DNA of 64,000 nt from Qipengyuania xiapuensis. GTDB lineage: Bacteria > Pseudomonadota > Alphaproteobacteria > Sphingomonadales > Sphingomonadaceae. Shown here in pieces: positions 1-8,114 of the stretch (positions are counted from its first letter, which is position 1; each line of letters opens with the position of its first letter). The stretch is taken from contig NZ_JAIGNL010000001.1 of the NCBI RefSeq assembly GCF_019711395.1, positions 1,550,001-1,614,000 on the forward strand. The letters run 5' to 3'. The translations under genes and the position numbers were made by a program. The notes under the pieces are model-generated. The model made no database searches. It was not told the origin of the DNA and worked only from the letters and a program-made list of their open reading frames with translations.

Positions 1-494
1 AGGTGCATTGAGATCGGCATGGTCCCAGCCCATCCGCATCTTCACGGTCACAGGAACGTCGACTGCCTTCACCGTTGCTTCCATCAGCTTCGTGGCGAGC
101 GGCACTTCCCTCATCAGGGCAGAACCGGCCAGCTGGCCCACGACCTTCCGGACCGGGCAGCCGAAGTTGATGTCGATGATGTCGGCGCCGTTGCCCTGCT
201 GGAGCTTGGCAGCCTCGCCCATGCTATGAGGGTCGCAGCCTACGAGCTGCATCGAAACAGGCTCTTCGATCGGATCCCACGCGGCCTTCTGCACAGACTG
301 CCGCGTCTCGCGGATAGCAGCCTCGCTCGCGATCATCTCGGTGACATTGAGTCCCGATCCGTATCTGCGGACGAGCTTGCGAAACGGAAGGTCCGTGACA
401 CCCGTCATCGGCGCCAGGATCACTGGCGTGTCGATGGTCACATTGCCGATCTGGATCGGCTTCGGTTCGACCGGAGGGGTGGGTATCGCGCTCA
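1..494 (-). CDS. dusB: tRNA-dihydrouridine synthase B, 3' part outside window
   Basis: Reading leftward from an ATG at 494, about 164 codons remain open to the window edge, so the C-terminal half is missing. The product is an FMN enzyme that reduces uridines in the tRNA D-loop. The N-terminus has the Dus barrel signature APMTGVTDLPFR (about residues 31-42), MQLVG, and NFGCPVRK with the catalytic Cys. The KMRMGWD segment that follows is typical of DusB. In many alphaproteobacteria dusB is followed by ntrBC, which would lie outside this window. The gene is divergent from ispDF across about 80 bp. The family call is secure. The B subtype rests on overall resemblance. Confidence 0.93.
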
Positions 495-575
495 TTTTCG
501 ATGTGTGCCTAAATATTGGGCAGGCACATAGTGCGTTGCAGCGAAAACGGCAAGCCGCTAGCGCGCGGCATAGCT

Positions 576-1718
576 ATGCAGGACGATACCGCCCTACCCC
601 CATTCGCTGCGATCGTGGTTGCCGCCGGCAAAGGTCTGCGTGCGGGCCAGCCACTGCCCAAGCAGTTTGCCCCCTATCGCGGCAAGCCGGTGCTGCGCCA
701 TTCGGTCGAGGCGCTACTCGAGGCAGGTGCCGATCCGCTGGTCATCGCGATTCCCGAGGGCGGCGAGGCGGCAACGGCTGAAGCGCTTGTTGGCCTCGAG
801 GGCTGGACGACCGTGGTGGGTGGAGAAACGCGGCAGCAGTCGGTGCGGAACGCCTTGCTGGCGATACCGAAGGCCGAACGCGTCCTGATCCATGACGCGG
901 CTCGCCCGGACCTTCCCCGCCCCGTGATCTCACGATTGCTGGACGCTCTCGAAAAGCATCCCGGCGCCATTCCGGTCCTGCCGGTGGTCGATAGTCTCGT
1001 CATCGACGAAAGCGGCGTGATGGCAGGAAGCGGCGAGCGCGAGAAACTGAAGCGCGTCCAGACACCGCAGGCCTTTCGCTTCGCCGATATCCACGCAGCT
1101 CACGAAAGCTGGCAGGGCTCGAGAGATGCCGGAGACGATGCGCAGGTGTTGCGCGCTGCTGGTGGTTCGGTTGCGCTGGTCGAAGGCGACGCAAGGCTCA
1201 AGAAACTGACATTTTCGGAGGATTTCGTGTCCGACCTTCCCCCAGTACGCATTGGCACGGGTTTCGATGTGCACAAGCTCGCAGCCGGTGAAGAGCTCTG
1301 GCTCGGCGGTATCAGGATCGAGCACGACAAGGGGCTCGCCGGACACAGCGATGCCGATGTCGCTCTCCACGCGATCGTCGACGCACTTCTCGGCGCAATC
1401 GGCAATGGCGATATCGGCGATCACTTTCCGCCCTCCGATCCGCAGTGGAAAGGTGCGAGCAGCGACCGTTTCCTCACCCATGCCTCTGAACTCGTTGACG
1501 AAGCCGGCTACCGGACAGGCAATGTCGACCTGACGATTATCTGCGAGGCCCCCAAGATCGGCCCTCACCGCGAGGCTATCCGAACTCGCATCGCGGAATT
1601 GCTGGGCGTTGACACGGGCGTGATATCGGTGAAGGCGACCACCACCGAGCGGCTGGGCTTCACCGGCCGCGGTGAAGGGATCGCAGCCCAGGCGGCTGTC
1701 ACGGTCCTGCGTAAATAG
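576..1718 (+). CDS. ispDF: Bifunctional IspD/IspF isoprenoid enzyme
   Basis: This 380-residue fusion carries out two steps of the MEP pathway. The IspD domain (about 1-215) makes CDP-methylerythritol from MEP and CTP. The IspF domain (about 222-380) makes the cyclic diphosphate MEcPP. IspD shows the nucleotide-binding AAGKG...PLPKQF stretch near residues 16-31 and HDAARPDLPRP. IspF shows the metal-binding GFDVHKL and HSDADV motifs and the C-terminal TTTERLGFTGRGEGIAA. The fusion is known from alphaproteobacteria and a few other groups. An upstream in-frame TTG at 516 would add 20 unconserved residues. I chose the ATG at 576 because it puts the conserved IspD start at the usual distance. Confidence 0.96.
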   Translation: MQDDTALPPFAAIVVAAGKGLRAGQPLPKQFAPYRGKPVLRHSVEALLEAGADPLVIAIPEGGEAATAEALVGLEGWTTVVGGETRQQSVRNALLAIPKAERVLIHDAARPDLPRPVISRLLDALEKHPGAIPVLPVVDSLVIDESGVMAGSGEREKLKRVQTPQAFRFADIHAAHESWQGSRDAGDDAQVLRAAGGSVALVEGDARLKKLTFSEDFVSDLPPVRIGTGFDVHKLAAGEELWLGGIRIEHDKGLAGHSDADVALHAIVDALLGAIGNGDIGDHFPPSDPQWKGASSDRFLTHASELVDEAGYRTGNVDLTIICEAPKIGPHREAIRTRIAELLGVDTGVISVKATTTERLGFTGRGEGIAAQAAVTVLRK

Positions 1719-1734
1719 ACTCTATGAGGTGAGC

Positions 1735-2238
1735 ATGACGCTCGAGGCACTTCTCCCCGAAGACATCGACGCGCTGGCGCAGCGGGTCATCGACGAGAAC
1801 AAAGCGGCCGGACGCACAGTGGTGGTCGCCGAAAGTTGCACCGGCGGGCTCGTCTCGGCCGCACTTACCGAGATTCCCGGCTCTTCTGCCGTCTTCGACC
1901 GGGGTTTCGTCACCTATTCGAACGAAGCGAAGATGGAAGCGCTCGACGTCCCGCTCGACATCATCGAGACATTCGGCGCGGTCTCGATCGCCTGCGCCTG
2001 GGCCATGGCGAAAGGCGCTCTGGCGAAGAGCAACGCCGACGTCGCAGTCGCCATCAGCGGCGTTGCAGGGCCCACCGGAGGCACCAAGCTGAAGCCGGTC
2101 GGAACCGTCGTATTCGCTCGCGTCATTCGCGGTGAGGAAGGCGAGCCAGAGGGTGAACTCAAGAAGTTCGAACCGACCTCGCGCGCGGATATCCGCCGAG
2201 AAGCGACCGTCTGCGCGCTGGAATTGCTGCTGCCCTAA
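1735..2238 (+). CDS. CinA C-terminal domain protein (nicotinamide-nucleotide amidase)
   Basis: This 167-residue protein consists only of the CinA C-terminal amidohydrolase domain (PncC type). The family deamidates NMN to nicotinic acid mononucleotide for NAD salvage. Visible signatures are AESCTGGLVSAALTEIPGSS (residues 33-52, with the likely catalytic Ser34), FVTYSNEAK and SGVAGPTGG. The N-terminal MoaB-like domain of full-length CinA is absent, which is normal for stand-alone PncC. The ATG at 1735 follows a GAGGTGA-like ribosome site. An earlier in-frame start at 1672 lies inside ispDF and is less likely. The gene is 16 bp behind ispDF and probably co-transcribed. Its stop overlaps the convergent coq10/ratA stop by 4 bp. 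Confidence 0.9.
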   Translation: MTLEALLPEDIDALAQRVIDENKAAGRTVVVAESCTGGLVSAALTEIPGSSAVFDRGFVTYSNEAKMEALDVPLDIIETFGAVSIACAWAMAKGALAKSNADVAVAISGVAGPTGGTKLKPVGTVVFARVIRGEEGEPEGELKKFEPTSRADIRREATVCALELLLP

Positions 2239-2690
2239 AGGTTGGCTGCCGCGTTCTCGCGGCCGTAGAGTTCGTCCGCCCGCTTTTCGAACGCTTCGAC
2301 CATCTTGCGGAAAGCGCGGTCGAAATACTGGCCCGCTAGCCGCTCGAACATGGCGTTGCGAAAGGTGAAGTCGACGCAGAAATCTATCTCGCAGCCACCG
2401 TCCGGCAGGCAGGTGAAACGCCAGTTGTTGTCGAGATCCTTGAGCGGACCGTCGACGTAAAACACCTCGATATGATCCGGGCGATTCTTGATCACCCTTG
2501 AGGTGAACTTCTCGCGGATTGCCTTGAAGCCGACGAGCATGTCGGCCGTCATTTCGCTCTCGCTGTCACTGCGAATCCGCGTGGCGACGACCCAGGGCAG
2601 AAACTCGGGATATTTCGCCACGTCCGCGACGAGGTCGAACATCTGTTCGCAGCTGTAAGGGAGACGGCGCGTCTCGCGGATGCCCGGCAT
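2235..2690 (-). CDS. SRPBCC-fold COQ10/RatA family protein
   Basis: This 151-residue START/polyketide-cyclase-like protein belongs to the Coq10/RatA family. It opens with RRLPYSCEQMFDLVADVAKYPEFLPWV, which is characteristic of the family, and has the later DGPLKDLDNNW and EIDFCVDF strands. Eukaryotic Coq10 binds ubiquinone and supports respiration. E. coli RatA was described as a toxin blocking ribosome subunit joining. For an alphaproteobacterial copy the quinone-chaperone role is the more plausible, by inference. The start codon overlaps the lipA stop by one base, so the two genes are translationally coupled. The same lipA-coq10 order is common in alphaproteobacteria. Confidence 0.88.
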   Translation of the reverse strand: MPGIRETRRLPYSCEQMFDLVADVAKYPEFLPWVVATRIRSDSESEMTADMLVGFKAIREKFTSRVIKNRPDHIEVFYVDGPLKDLDNNWRFTCLPDGGCEIDFCVDFTFRNAMFERLAGQYFDRAFRKMVEAFEKRADELYGRENAAANL

Positions 2691-3655
2691 CAGGCTTTCT
2701 GCCTCGCTTGCTCCTTCGCAAGGCGTTCTTCGCGCGCAGCCTTCATCACGGCGAAATCGTCGCCTGCGTGATAGCTCGAACGCGTCAGCGGGCTCGAGGC
2801 AACCTGCAGGAAGCCCTTGGCGCGGGCGATCGAACCATAGGCTGCGAACGCCTTGGGCGTGACGAAATCCTCGACCTTGGCGTGCTTGGGCGTTGGCTGG
2901 AGGTACTGACCCATGGTGATGAAATCGACATCCGCGCTGCGCATGTCGTCCATGACCTGGTGCACTTCGAGGCGCTGTTCGCCGAGGCCGAGCATGATGC
3001 CCGACTTCGTGAAGATCATGGGGTCGTGCGCCTTCACTTCCTCGAGCAGGCGCAGCGAAGCGTAGTAGCGCGCACCCGGACGGATCGTGGGATAGAGACG
3101 CGGCACCGTCTCGAGATTGTGGTTGTAGACGTCGGGCCCAGCCTCGCAGATCTTTTCGACTGCAGCGCGCATCTTGCCGCGGAAGTCGGGCGTGAGGATT
3201 TCGATCGTCGTGTCGGGCGTCTCGCGGCGAAGCGCCTTGATCACCTTGACGAACTGGTCCGCACCGCCGTCGGGCAGGTCGTCACGGTCGACGCTGGTGA
3301 TGACGATGTGATTGAGACCCATCTGCCCCGCCGCGATCGCGACGTTTTCCGGCTCCATCGGGTCGACCATCCGCGGCATGCCGGTCTTCACGTTGCAGAA
3401 GGCGCAGGCGCGAGTGCAGACATCGCCGAGGATCATGACCGTGGCGTGCTTCTTGTCCCAGCATTCGCCGATGTTCGGACAGGCCGCTTCCTCGCACACC
3501 GTATTGAGCGAGAGGTCGCGCATCAGCTTGCGCGTCTCGTGATAGCCCTTGCTGACCGGAGCCTTGACGCGGATCCAGTCGGGCTTGCGCTGCCGCTTGG
3601 GCTGTTCGCCTTCGGGCTTCGGAGGGGAGGAAAGGTCGTTCATTGCGCGGCCCAT
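2690..3655 (-). CDS. lipA: Lipoyl synthase
   Basis: This 321-residue radical SAM enzyme inserts two sulfurs into octanoyl groups on lipoyl domains, such as those of the pyruvate dehydrogenase encoded at 18362-20827. The auxiliary [4Fe-4S] cluster motif is [12 protein letters not shown] near residues 54-65. The radical SAM cluster motif is CTRACAFC near 80-87. [26 protein letters not shown] and the C-terminal RSSYHAGD are also present, including the RSSY motif that contributes the Ser ligand. Length fits the family. Two in-frame starts, ATG at 3655 and 3643, differ by four residues and neither has a clear ribosome site. Confidence 0.98.
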   Translation of the reverse strand: MGRAMNDLSSPPKPEGEQPKRQRKPDWIRVKAPVSKGYHETRKLMRDLSLNTVCEEAACPNIGECWDKKHATVMILGDVCTRACAFCNVKTGMPRMVDPMEPENVAIAAGQMGLNHIVITSVDRDDLPDGGADQFVKVIKALRRETPDTTIEILTPDFRGKMRAAVEKICEAGPDVYNHNLETVPRLYPTIRPGARYYASLRLLEEVKAHDPMIFTKSGIMLGLGEQRLEVHQVMDDMRSADVDFITMGQYLQPTPKHAKVEDFVTPKAFAAYGSIARAKGFLQVASSPLTRSSYHAGDDFAVMKAAREERLAKEQARQKA

Positions 3656-3726
3656 CTAGGGAAAGGCGAGTATGTCTGCAATGGTGCAGCTTGCTCTTTC
3701 GCGAAGCTGGGATTACGCGGCGCGCT

Positions 3727-4710
3727 ATGGAAACGATGGGCATCCAAGCGCTGACCTCTCCGGTCATCTTGTTTTTCGTTCTCGGACTCTTGGCGGCATT
3801 CGCACGGTCCGATCTTGCAATACCCGAAGCCATCGCGAAGGGCATGTCCCTCTACCTCATGGCGGCGATCGGCCTGAAAGGTGGCATCGAGGTCGCCGAA
3901 TCCGGCCTCGACGGCACGGTGCTTGCCGCACTCGCAGCCGGCATCGGCGCGGGTTTTGTTATGCCGATCTACGCTTACTGGGTGCTCAAGGGCTTCGGGC
4001 GGCTCAGCCGAATCAATGCCGGCGCGGTAGCAGCGCATTATGGTTCGATCAGCGTCGTCACATTCGTCACCGCTGTCGAGATCTACACTATTCAGGGCAA
4101 TCCGCCTCAGGGGTACATGGTCGCCGTGATGGCATCCATGGAAAGCCCGGCGATCCTTGCTGGTCTTCTGTTGGCTCGCGGTCTCGGTTCGGAAGAGGGA
4201 CAGAGCCGCAAGGAACTGGCCCACGAGGTGCTTCTCAATCCTTCGGTTGTCCTGCTGTTGGGCGCATTCATCATCGGCATGATCGCGGGTCCCGAAGGCT
4301 TCGCCGATGTGAAACCGTTCTTCGATGGGCTCTTCAAGGGCATCCTCTGCCTGTTCCTGCTGGATATGGGTCTTATCGCGGCGCGACGTATTCTCGATGC
4401 GCGTTCTCTGACCTGGCGGCTGGTCGCCATCGCCATCGTGCTGCCGCTGGTGAACGGCGCCATCGGCACCGTCCTCGGTGTCTCGATTGGGCTCGATACC
4501 GGTTCCGCAGCCGCGCTCGGCGTGCTGTGTGCGAGCGCTAGTTATATCGCCGTACCAGCGGCCATGCGCCTCGCCCTGCCCGAAGCTGATCCGGGCATTT
4601 ACCTGACGATGTCGCTGAGCATCACCTTCCCCTTCAACGTGTTGCTGAACATCGGCCTGATCGGAGCCCTTGCCGCGACGCTGACCGGCGCAGGAGCCGT
4701 GACCCCATGA
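3727..4710 (+). CDS. sbtA: SbtA-family sodium-dependent bicarbonate transporter
   Basis: This polytopic membrane protein of about 327 residues matches the DUF897/SbtA family, which in cyanobacteria takes up bicarbonate with Na+. The sequence alternates hydrophobic helices from residue 8 on, beginning SPVILFFVLGLLAAFARSDL. It keeps the family features IPEAIAKGMSLYLMAAIGLKGG (split between helices 1 and 2), AAHYGSISVVTF and ASASYIAVPAAMR. The next two genes, a PII-like protein and a carbonic anhydrase, strengthen the assignment. The stop shares ATGA with the next gene. Start choice is between ATG 3727 and ATG 3736; a weak purine-rich stretch favours 3736, and both give the same core. The substrate is inferred from family and context. 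Confidence 0.87.
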   Translation: METMGIQALTSPVILFFVLGLLAAFARSDLAIPEAIAKGMSLYLMAAIGLKGGIEVAESGLDGTVLAALAAGIGAGFVMPIYAYWVLKGFGRLSRINAGAVAAHYGSISVVTFVTAVEIYTIQGNPPQGYMVAVMASMESPAILAGLLLARGLGSEEGQSRKELAHEVLLNPSVVLLLGAFIIGMIAGPEGFADVKPFFDGLFKGILCLFLLDMGLIAARRILDARSLTWRLVAIAIVLPLVNGAIGTVLGVSIGLDTGSAAALGVLCASASYIAVPAAMRLALPEADPGIYLTMSLSITFPFNVLLNIGLIGALAATLTGAGAVTP

Positions 4711-5015
4711 TCGAAACAGTTATCCGCAAGCGTATCGAAATCCTTGCCGACCAGGCGCAGGTAAAGCGCGTGACCTCCATCATCGATGAGGTCGGCATTA
4801 CGGGGTGGACGGTACTTCCCGTTTCTTCAGGCCGGGGGCGCGAGGGCCGTTGGCGCGAAGAACGCGTCATGGGAACGGACAAGAATCTGGTGGTAACCAT
4901 CGCGTCGCAAGAGAACTCGCAAGCCTTGGCCCAGGCACTTGCTCCCATACTGACATCTCACGGATTGCTCCTGACTATGTGGGATGTTGAAGTCATCCGC
5001 GGAGAGCGTTTCTGA
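4707..5015 (+). CDS. sbtB: PII-like SbtB-type signalling protein
   Basis: This 102-residue protein resembles PII-fold trimeric regulators, in particular SbtB, which binds cAMP/AMP and ATP and gates SbtA in cyanobacteria. The recognisable part is VKRVTSIIDEVGITGWTVLP (residues 19-38), followed by a Gly/Arg-rich loop SSGRGREGRW in the T-loop position and the later TMWDVEVIRG strand. It lacks the C-terminal Cys-Gly-Pro-x-Gly-Cys motif of many cyanobacterial SbtB proteins, so redox control through that loop is not expected. It overlaps sbtA by ATGA and the carbonic anhydrase start by one base. Which nucleotide it binds cannot be told from sequence. Confidence 0.82.
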   Translation: MIETVIRKRIEILADQAQVKRVTSIIDEVGITGWTVLPVSSGRGREGRWREERVMGTDKNLVVTIASQENSQALAQALAPILTSHGLLLTMWDVEVIRGERF

Positions 5016-5656
5016 TGCCCGAGTTTGCCGAGCTACTTCAGGGCTATCGTCGCTTCCGCAAGGAAGGATACCCACGCCAGAAAGCCCGCTATGACGACCT
5101 CGTCAGCAAAGGCCAAAGTCCAAAGCTGATGATTATCGGCTGTTCCGACAGCCGGGTCGATCCCGCGCAGATTTTCGATGTCGATCCGGGTGAAATTTTC
5201 GTAGTCCGCAACGTGGCCGCACTGGTCCCCCCGTTCGAGACATCGCCGGGACAGCATGGCGTGTCGGCGGCACTCGAATTCGCGGTCCAGTTTCTGAAGG
5301 TGCGCCAGATTGTCGTTATGGGGCACGGGATGTGCGGGGGGTGCAAGGCCGCACTAACCCAAGACCTGCATGGCAATCCGCTCGGCGAAGGCGGTTTCGT
5401 CGCGAATTGGGTGCACCTCCTCGACGAGGCCCGCGAACCGGTTGCGCAGAAATACGGCACCGAAAGTCGCGAGGCCGAACGCGCCATGGAAATGGCTGCT
5501 GTCGGTGTGAGCATCGAGAATTTGCGGACCTTTCCGTGCGTTCGTGAAAAGGAAGCAAGCGGCGAACTCAAGCTGCGGGGCGCTTTTTTCGCGATCTCGG
5601 ATGGTGTGCTTCACGTGCGAAACGAGAAAACCGGGGAATTCGAACCGGCAGAGTGA
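5015..5656 (+). CDS. can: Beta-class carbonic anhydrase
   Basis: This 213-residue beta-carbonic anhydrase interconverts CO2 and bicarbonate in the cytoplasm. Zinc ligands are visible as Cys43 in CSDSRVDP, and His104 and Cys107 in HGMCGGC. Asp45 and Arg47 form the usual catalytic dyad. PGEIFVVRNVAALVPPF is the second conserved block. No signal peptide is present. Its start overlaps the SbtB-like stop by one base, so transporter, regulator and enzyme form one operon. The obvious reading is import of bicarbonate plus equilibration with CO2 for carboxylases. No RuBisCO is in the window, so feeding of anaplerotic or fatty-acid carboxylation is inference. Confidence 0.95.
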   Translation: MPEFAELLQGYRRFRKEGYPRQKARYDDLVSKGQSPKLMIIGCSDSRVDPAQIFDVDPGEIFVVRNVAALVPPFETSPGQHGVSAALEFAVQFLKVRQIVVMGHGMCGGCKAALTQDLHGNPLGEGGFVANWVHLLDEAREPVAQKYGTESREAERAMEMAAVGVSIENLRTFPCVREKEASGELKLRGAFFAISDGVLHVRNEKTGEFEPAE

Positions 5657-5693
5657 CTTGCGCTCCTGACGTGCGCGGCCCATGTGGACGCGC

Positions 5694-6416
5694 ATGGCAG
5701 AAAAAGAACTGAAAAACATCGCCCTGTTGATCGACGCGGACAACATCAAGCCGCAGGGCATCGATCCCGTCCTGACCGTCATGGCCGAACTGGGCCAGGT
5801 CAACATCAAGCGGGCCTATGGCAACTTCGCCAAGACCAATCTTTCGAAGTGGGACAAGATCTCCCACAAGTTCGGCATCCTCCCCCAGCAGCAGTTCGAC
5901 CTGACTGCGGGCAAGAACGCCACCGACATGGCCATGACGATCGATGCGATCGACCTGCTCTACCAGGGCAAGGTGGATGGCTTCGGCATCATGAGCTCCG
6001 ACAGCGACTTTGCGCCCCTTGCCACGCGGCTGAGGCAGGACGGCCTGATCGTCTACGGCTTTGGTGAGAAGAAGACGCCTGACGCTTTCAAGAGCGCCTG
6101 CACGAGGTTCATCGATATCGATGCCCTGATTGCCGGTGCGTCGGACGAACCCTCCCAGTCGAAGTCGAACAACGGCAAGGTCAAGGCTACCATCGACGAT
6201 GAACTCGTCGAGCTTCTCGGTACTGCGTGGAAAGCCGCCAACCGCGACGACGAAGGGTTTGCTCAGATGGGAGAGGTCGGAAGCCTCGCCGGTAACCGGT
6301 CCAGCTTCGACGTCCGGAACTATGGCTTCAAACGCCTGTCGGACCTGTTCCAGTCGCTCGACCAGTTCAAGGTCGAACGCCGCGACAACACGCTCTGGGT
6401 CAAGCGCCTGCGCTGA
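5694..6416 (+). CDS. NYN-domain RNase-like protein with C-terminal OST-HTH/LOTUS domain
   Basis: This protein of about 240 residues has an N-terminal NYN domain of the PIN-like nuclease fold (residues 5-150). Acidic metal-binding positions are visible at Asp14 and Asp16 in LLIDADNI, in KNATDMAMTIDAIDL, and in MSSDSDFAPLATRL. The C-terminal 75 residues, with DDEGFAQMGEVGSLAGNR and the aromatic/basic end, look like an OST-HTH (LOTUS) RNA-binding domain. Bacterial members are often called LabA-like or Maf1-like and are presumed RNases. I prefer the ATG at 5694 over the one at 5682, which adds four residues. It sits 37 bp after the carbonic anhydrase but no functional link is evident. Confidence 0.85.
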   Translation: MAEKELKNIALLIDADNIKPQGIDPVLTVMAELGQVNIKRAYGNFAKTNLSKWDKISHKFGILPQQQFDLTAGKNATDMAMTIDAIDLLYQGKVDGFGIMSSDSDFAPLATRLRQDGLIVYGFGEKKTPDAFKSACTRFIDIDALIAGASDEPSQSKSNNGKVKATIDDELVELLGTAWKAANRDDEGFAQMGEVGSLAGNRSSFDVRNYGFKRLSDLFQSLDQFKVERRDNTLWVKRLR

Positions 6417-6425
6417 ACAAGAAAA

Positions 6426-6453
6426 CGGCGCGGATCCCGTGGGACCCGCGCCG
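6426..6453 (-). terminator. Rho-independent terminator
   Basis: An 8-bp GC stem, CGGCGCGG at 6426-6433 with CCGCGCCG at 6446-6453, is extended inward by TCCC/GGGA around a two-base loop. Read on the minus strand the stem is followed by TTTTC. It therefore best serves the TPR gene ending at 6479, and may also stop transcripts of the convergent NYN gene. Confidence 0.7.
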
Positions 6454-6478
6454 CTGATTTCGATCTGTCAGATCTGGC

Positions 6479-7810
6479 TTATGCGCCGCTCTTCTGGGCA
6501 GCATAGATGGCCCAGAGGTTCGCAACCGGAGCGCGCTTGCCGTCAACCTTGCCGAAGGTCTCGATAGCTTCGGCATACTTGCCCTGGTCGAACTGTGCGA
6601 TACCGAGGCGCGTGAGCACCATCTGGGTGTCGACACCGGCCATGGTCAGCGCCTTGGCGTAGAATTCCTCTGCCTCGGCCGGCTGGTCGTAGCTGAGGAA
6701 GGTGTCGCCTGCGACGACGACCGTCTTCGGGTCCGAGCTCGAACGAGCGTCCGATGCGAGGTTCGGAAGGTCCGCCTTGTCGGCCGCGATACGGCCCGAA
6801 GCTTCCTTGCGCGTCTCGATCAGATAGGGATCGGTACGGTCGGCAGCGCCACTTGCGAAACCTTCGTCGATCACTGCGACAACCTCACCGGGGTAACGGC
6901 GCGGGTCGAGCACTTCGACGTATTCCGAAAGGACACGCTGGTCGTTGTAGATACCGGTACGACGCGACAGGCGCAGCAGGTCGAGAATCTCGGGGTTCTC
7001 GTAGTTGCTGCCGTTCAGCGTGATGATCACGGCATCGCCCCACGAAACGTCGGTCGGATAGTCGCGCACGAGGAATGCAGCGTACTTGGCCGCCTCGGCG
7101 TTCAGGTTGTTCTCGTAGGCATTCGCGAGACCCTGGCGGATCCAGACTTCCGGAGCCTTCTCGCCCGCAGCATGCTTGGCTTCGATGAGGCCGGTCAGAT
7201 AACCGATACCTTCAGCGTAATTGCCGTTCTCTAGATAAAGGTCGGCGATCAGGTAATGCATGCGGTCAGGACCGAAGACCTGCGTGCTACCGTCGGTCAT
7301 CGTGGCGTTGAACGTGTAGTTCGCAGCGATCGCGCGCTCGAGTGCAGCGCGAGCATTCGCGATGTCGCCCATGCCGTTGTACGTCTGGTATGCAGCAAAG
7401 CTGAGCTGGCCGACGAGAGCGGTATCGATCTTGCCGCTTTCGATCATGAGGTCGATGCCCTGAAGCTGCAGCTGGTCGTCGCCGGTGTCGTTGGCGAGGT
7501 TGAACAGCATGCCGCCGGCAGCGTTCTTTTCATCGTCCGACTTAACTTCCGCGAGCATCGCCGGGATCAGCGCCTTGGCAGCGGCGTAGTCCGGTGCTTC
7601 CGACTTCTGGATGTCGGAGATCTTGGTGTATTCCTCGAGGAAAGCCTTCGAGTATTCGGGCTTGGCCTCGTCCTTCTTTTTCTTGTCGCGCTGCGCGTGG
7701 GCAGGCTGCTCGATCGCGGTAGCGGTAAGCGTGCCGCCGACTGCGAGAGCAAGAGCCATGGCAATCGCCGAAGAAGGGCGCGAGGCCCGGCTGAGACGGG
7801 TGAAAATCAT
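6479..7810 (-). CDS. Exported tetratricopeptide-repeat protein
   Basis: The 443-residue product begins with a Sec signal peptide. A basic start MIFTRLSR is followed by a hydrophobic AIAMALALAVGG and a likely cleavage site after QPAHA near residue 40. A short Lys-rich stretch RDKKKKDE follows. The rest is helical with TPR-like helix pairs, for example YLENGNYAEGIGYLTGLIEA, ALERAIAANY and LGIAQFDQGKYAEAIETFGK. No catalytic motif is seen. Envelope scaffolding is likely by fold but the partner is unknown. The start at ATG 7810 follows GGGAG. A TTG at 7825 is in frame but lacks support. The gene is divergent from gyrA. Confidence 0.82.
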   Translation of the reverse strand: MIFTRLSRASRPSSAIAMALALAVGGTLTATAIEQPAHAQRDKKKKDEAKPEYSKAFLEEYTKISDIQKSEAPDYAAAKALIPAMLAEVKSDDEKNAAGGMLFNLANDTGDDQLQLQGIDLMIESGKIDTALVGQLSFAAYQTYNGMGDIANARAALERAIAANYTFNATMTDGSTQVFGPDRMHYLIADLYLENGNYAEGIGYLTGLIEAKHAAGEKAPEVWIRQGLANAYENNLNAEAAKYAAFLVRDYPTDVSWGDAVIITLNGSNYENPEILDLLRLSRRTGIYNDQRVLSEYVEVLDPRRYPGEVVAVIDEGFASGAADRTDPYLIETRKEASGRIAADKADLPNLASDARSSSDPKTVVVAGDTFLSYDQPAEAEEFYAKALTMAGVDTQMVLTRLGIAQFDQGKYAEAIETFGKVDGKRAPVANLWAIYAAQKSGA

Positions 7811-8114
7811 CAAATAAACTCCCAAGAGTGGATGGAGCGGGAACGCCTGATGCGTTCTGATACGTCATCGACGGCGCCAATGCCGTTTCTGCGTCCCCAT
7901 TGCAAATTTTTGTAGCGAAAAGCCGCTGAATGGCGATTGAATAACGCCGCGCCCTCGCGTTCAGCCAAAGTGACGCATTTGGGCGCAGCCATATGTGGAA
8001 AACCTCCCGGTTTGGCTACCGTCGGCCCCGTTCGCAGTGGCGCCGCTGGCCTGCATACCCTACATTCATCTGCAATCATAACTGACCTGTATCAACAGAC
8101 GGAAATACCGAGTT
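7811..8114. promoter_or_regulatory. Divergent intergenic region between TPR gene and gyrA
   Basis: This roughly 300-bp stretch holds no gene I can support. It must contain the promoter for gyrA rightward and for the exported TPR protein leftward. I found no convincing -35/-10 pair on either strand. A GGGAG ribosome site for the leftward gene lies just before 7810 on the minus strand. The sequence near 7990, TGTGGAAAA, loosely resembles a DnaA box but is isolated. Confidence 0.5.

Noticed and set aside
7985-8000. TGTGGAAAA as a DnaA box and possible origin next to gyrA
   Set aside because: A single imperfect match. No cluster of boxes, AT-rich unwinding region or dnaA/dnaN neighbour is present.
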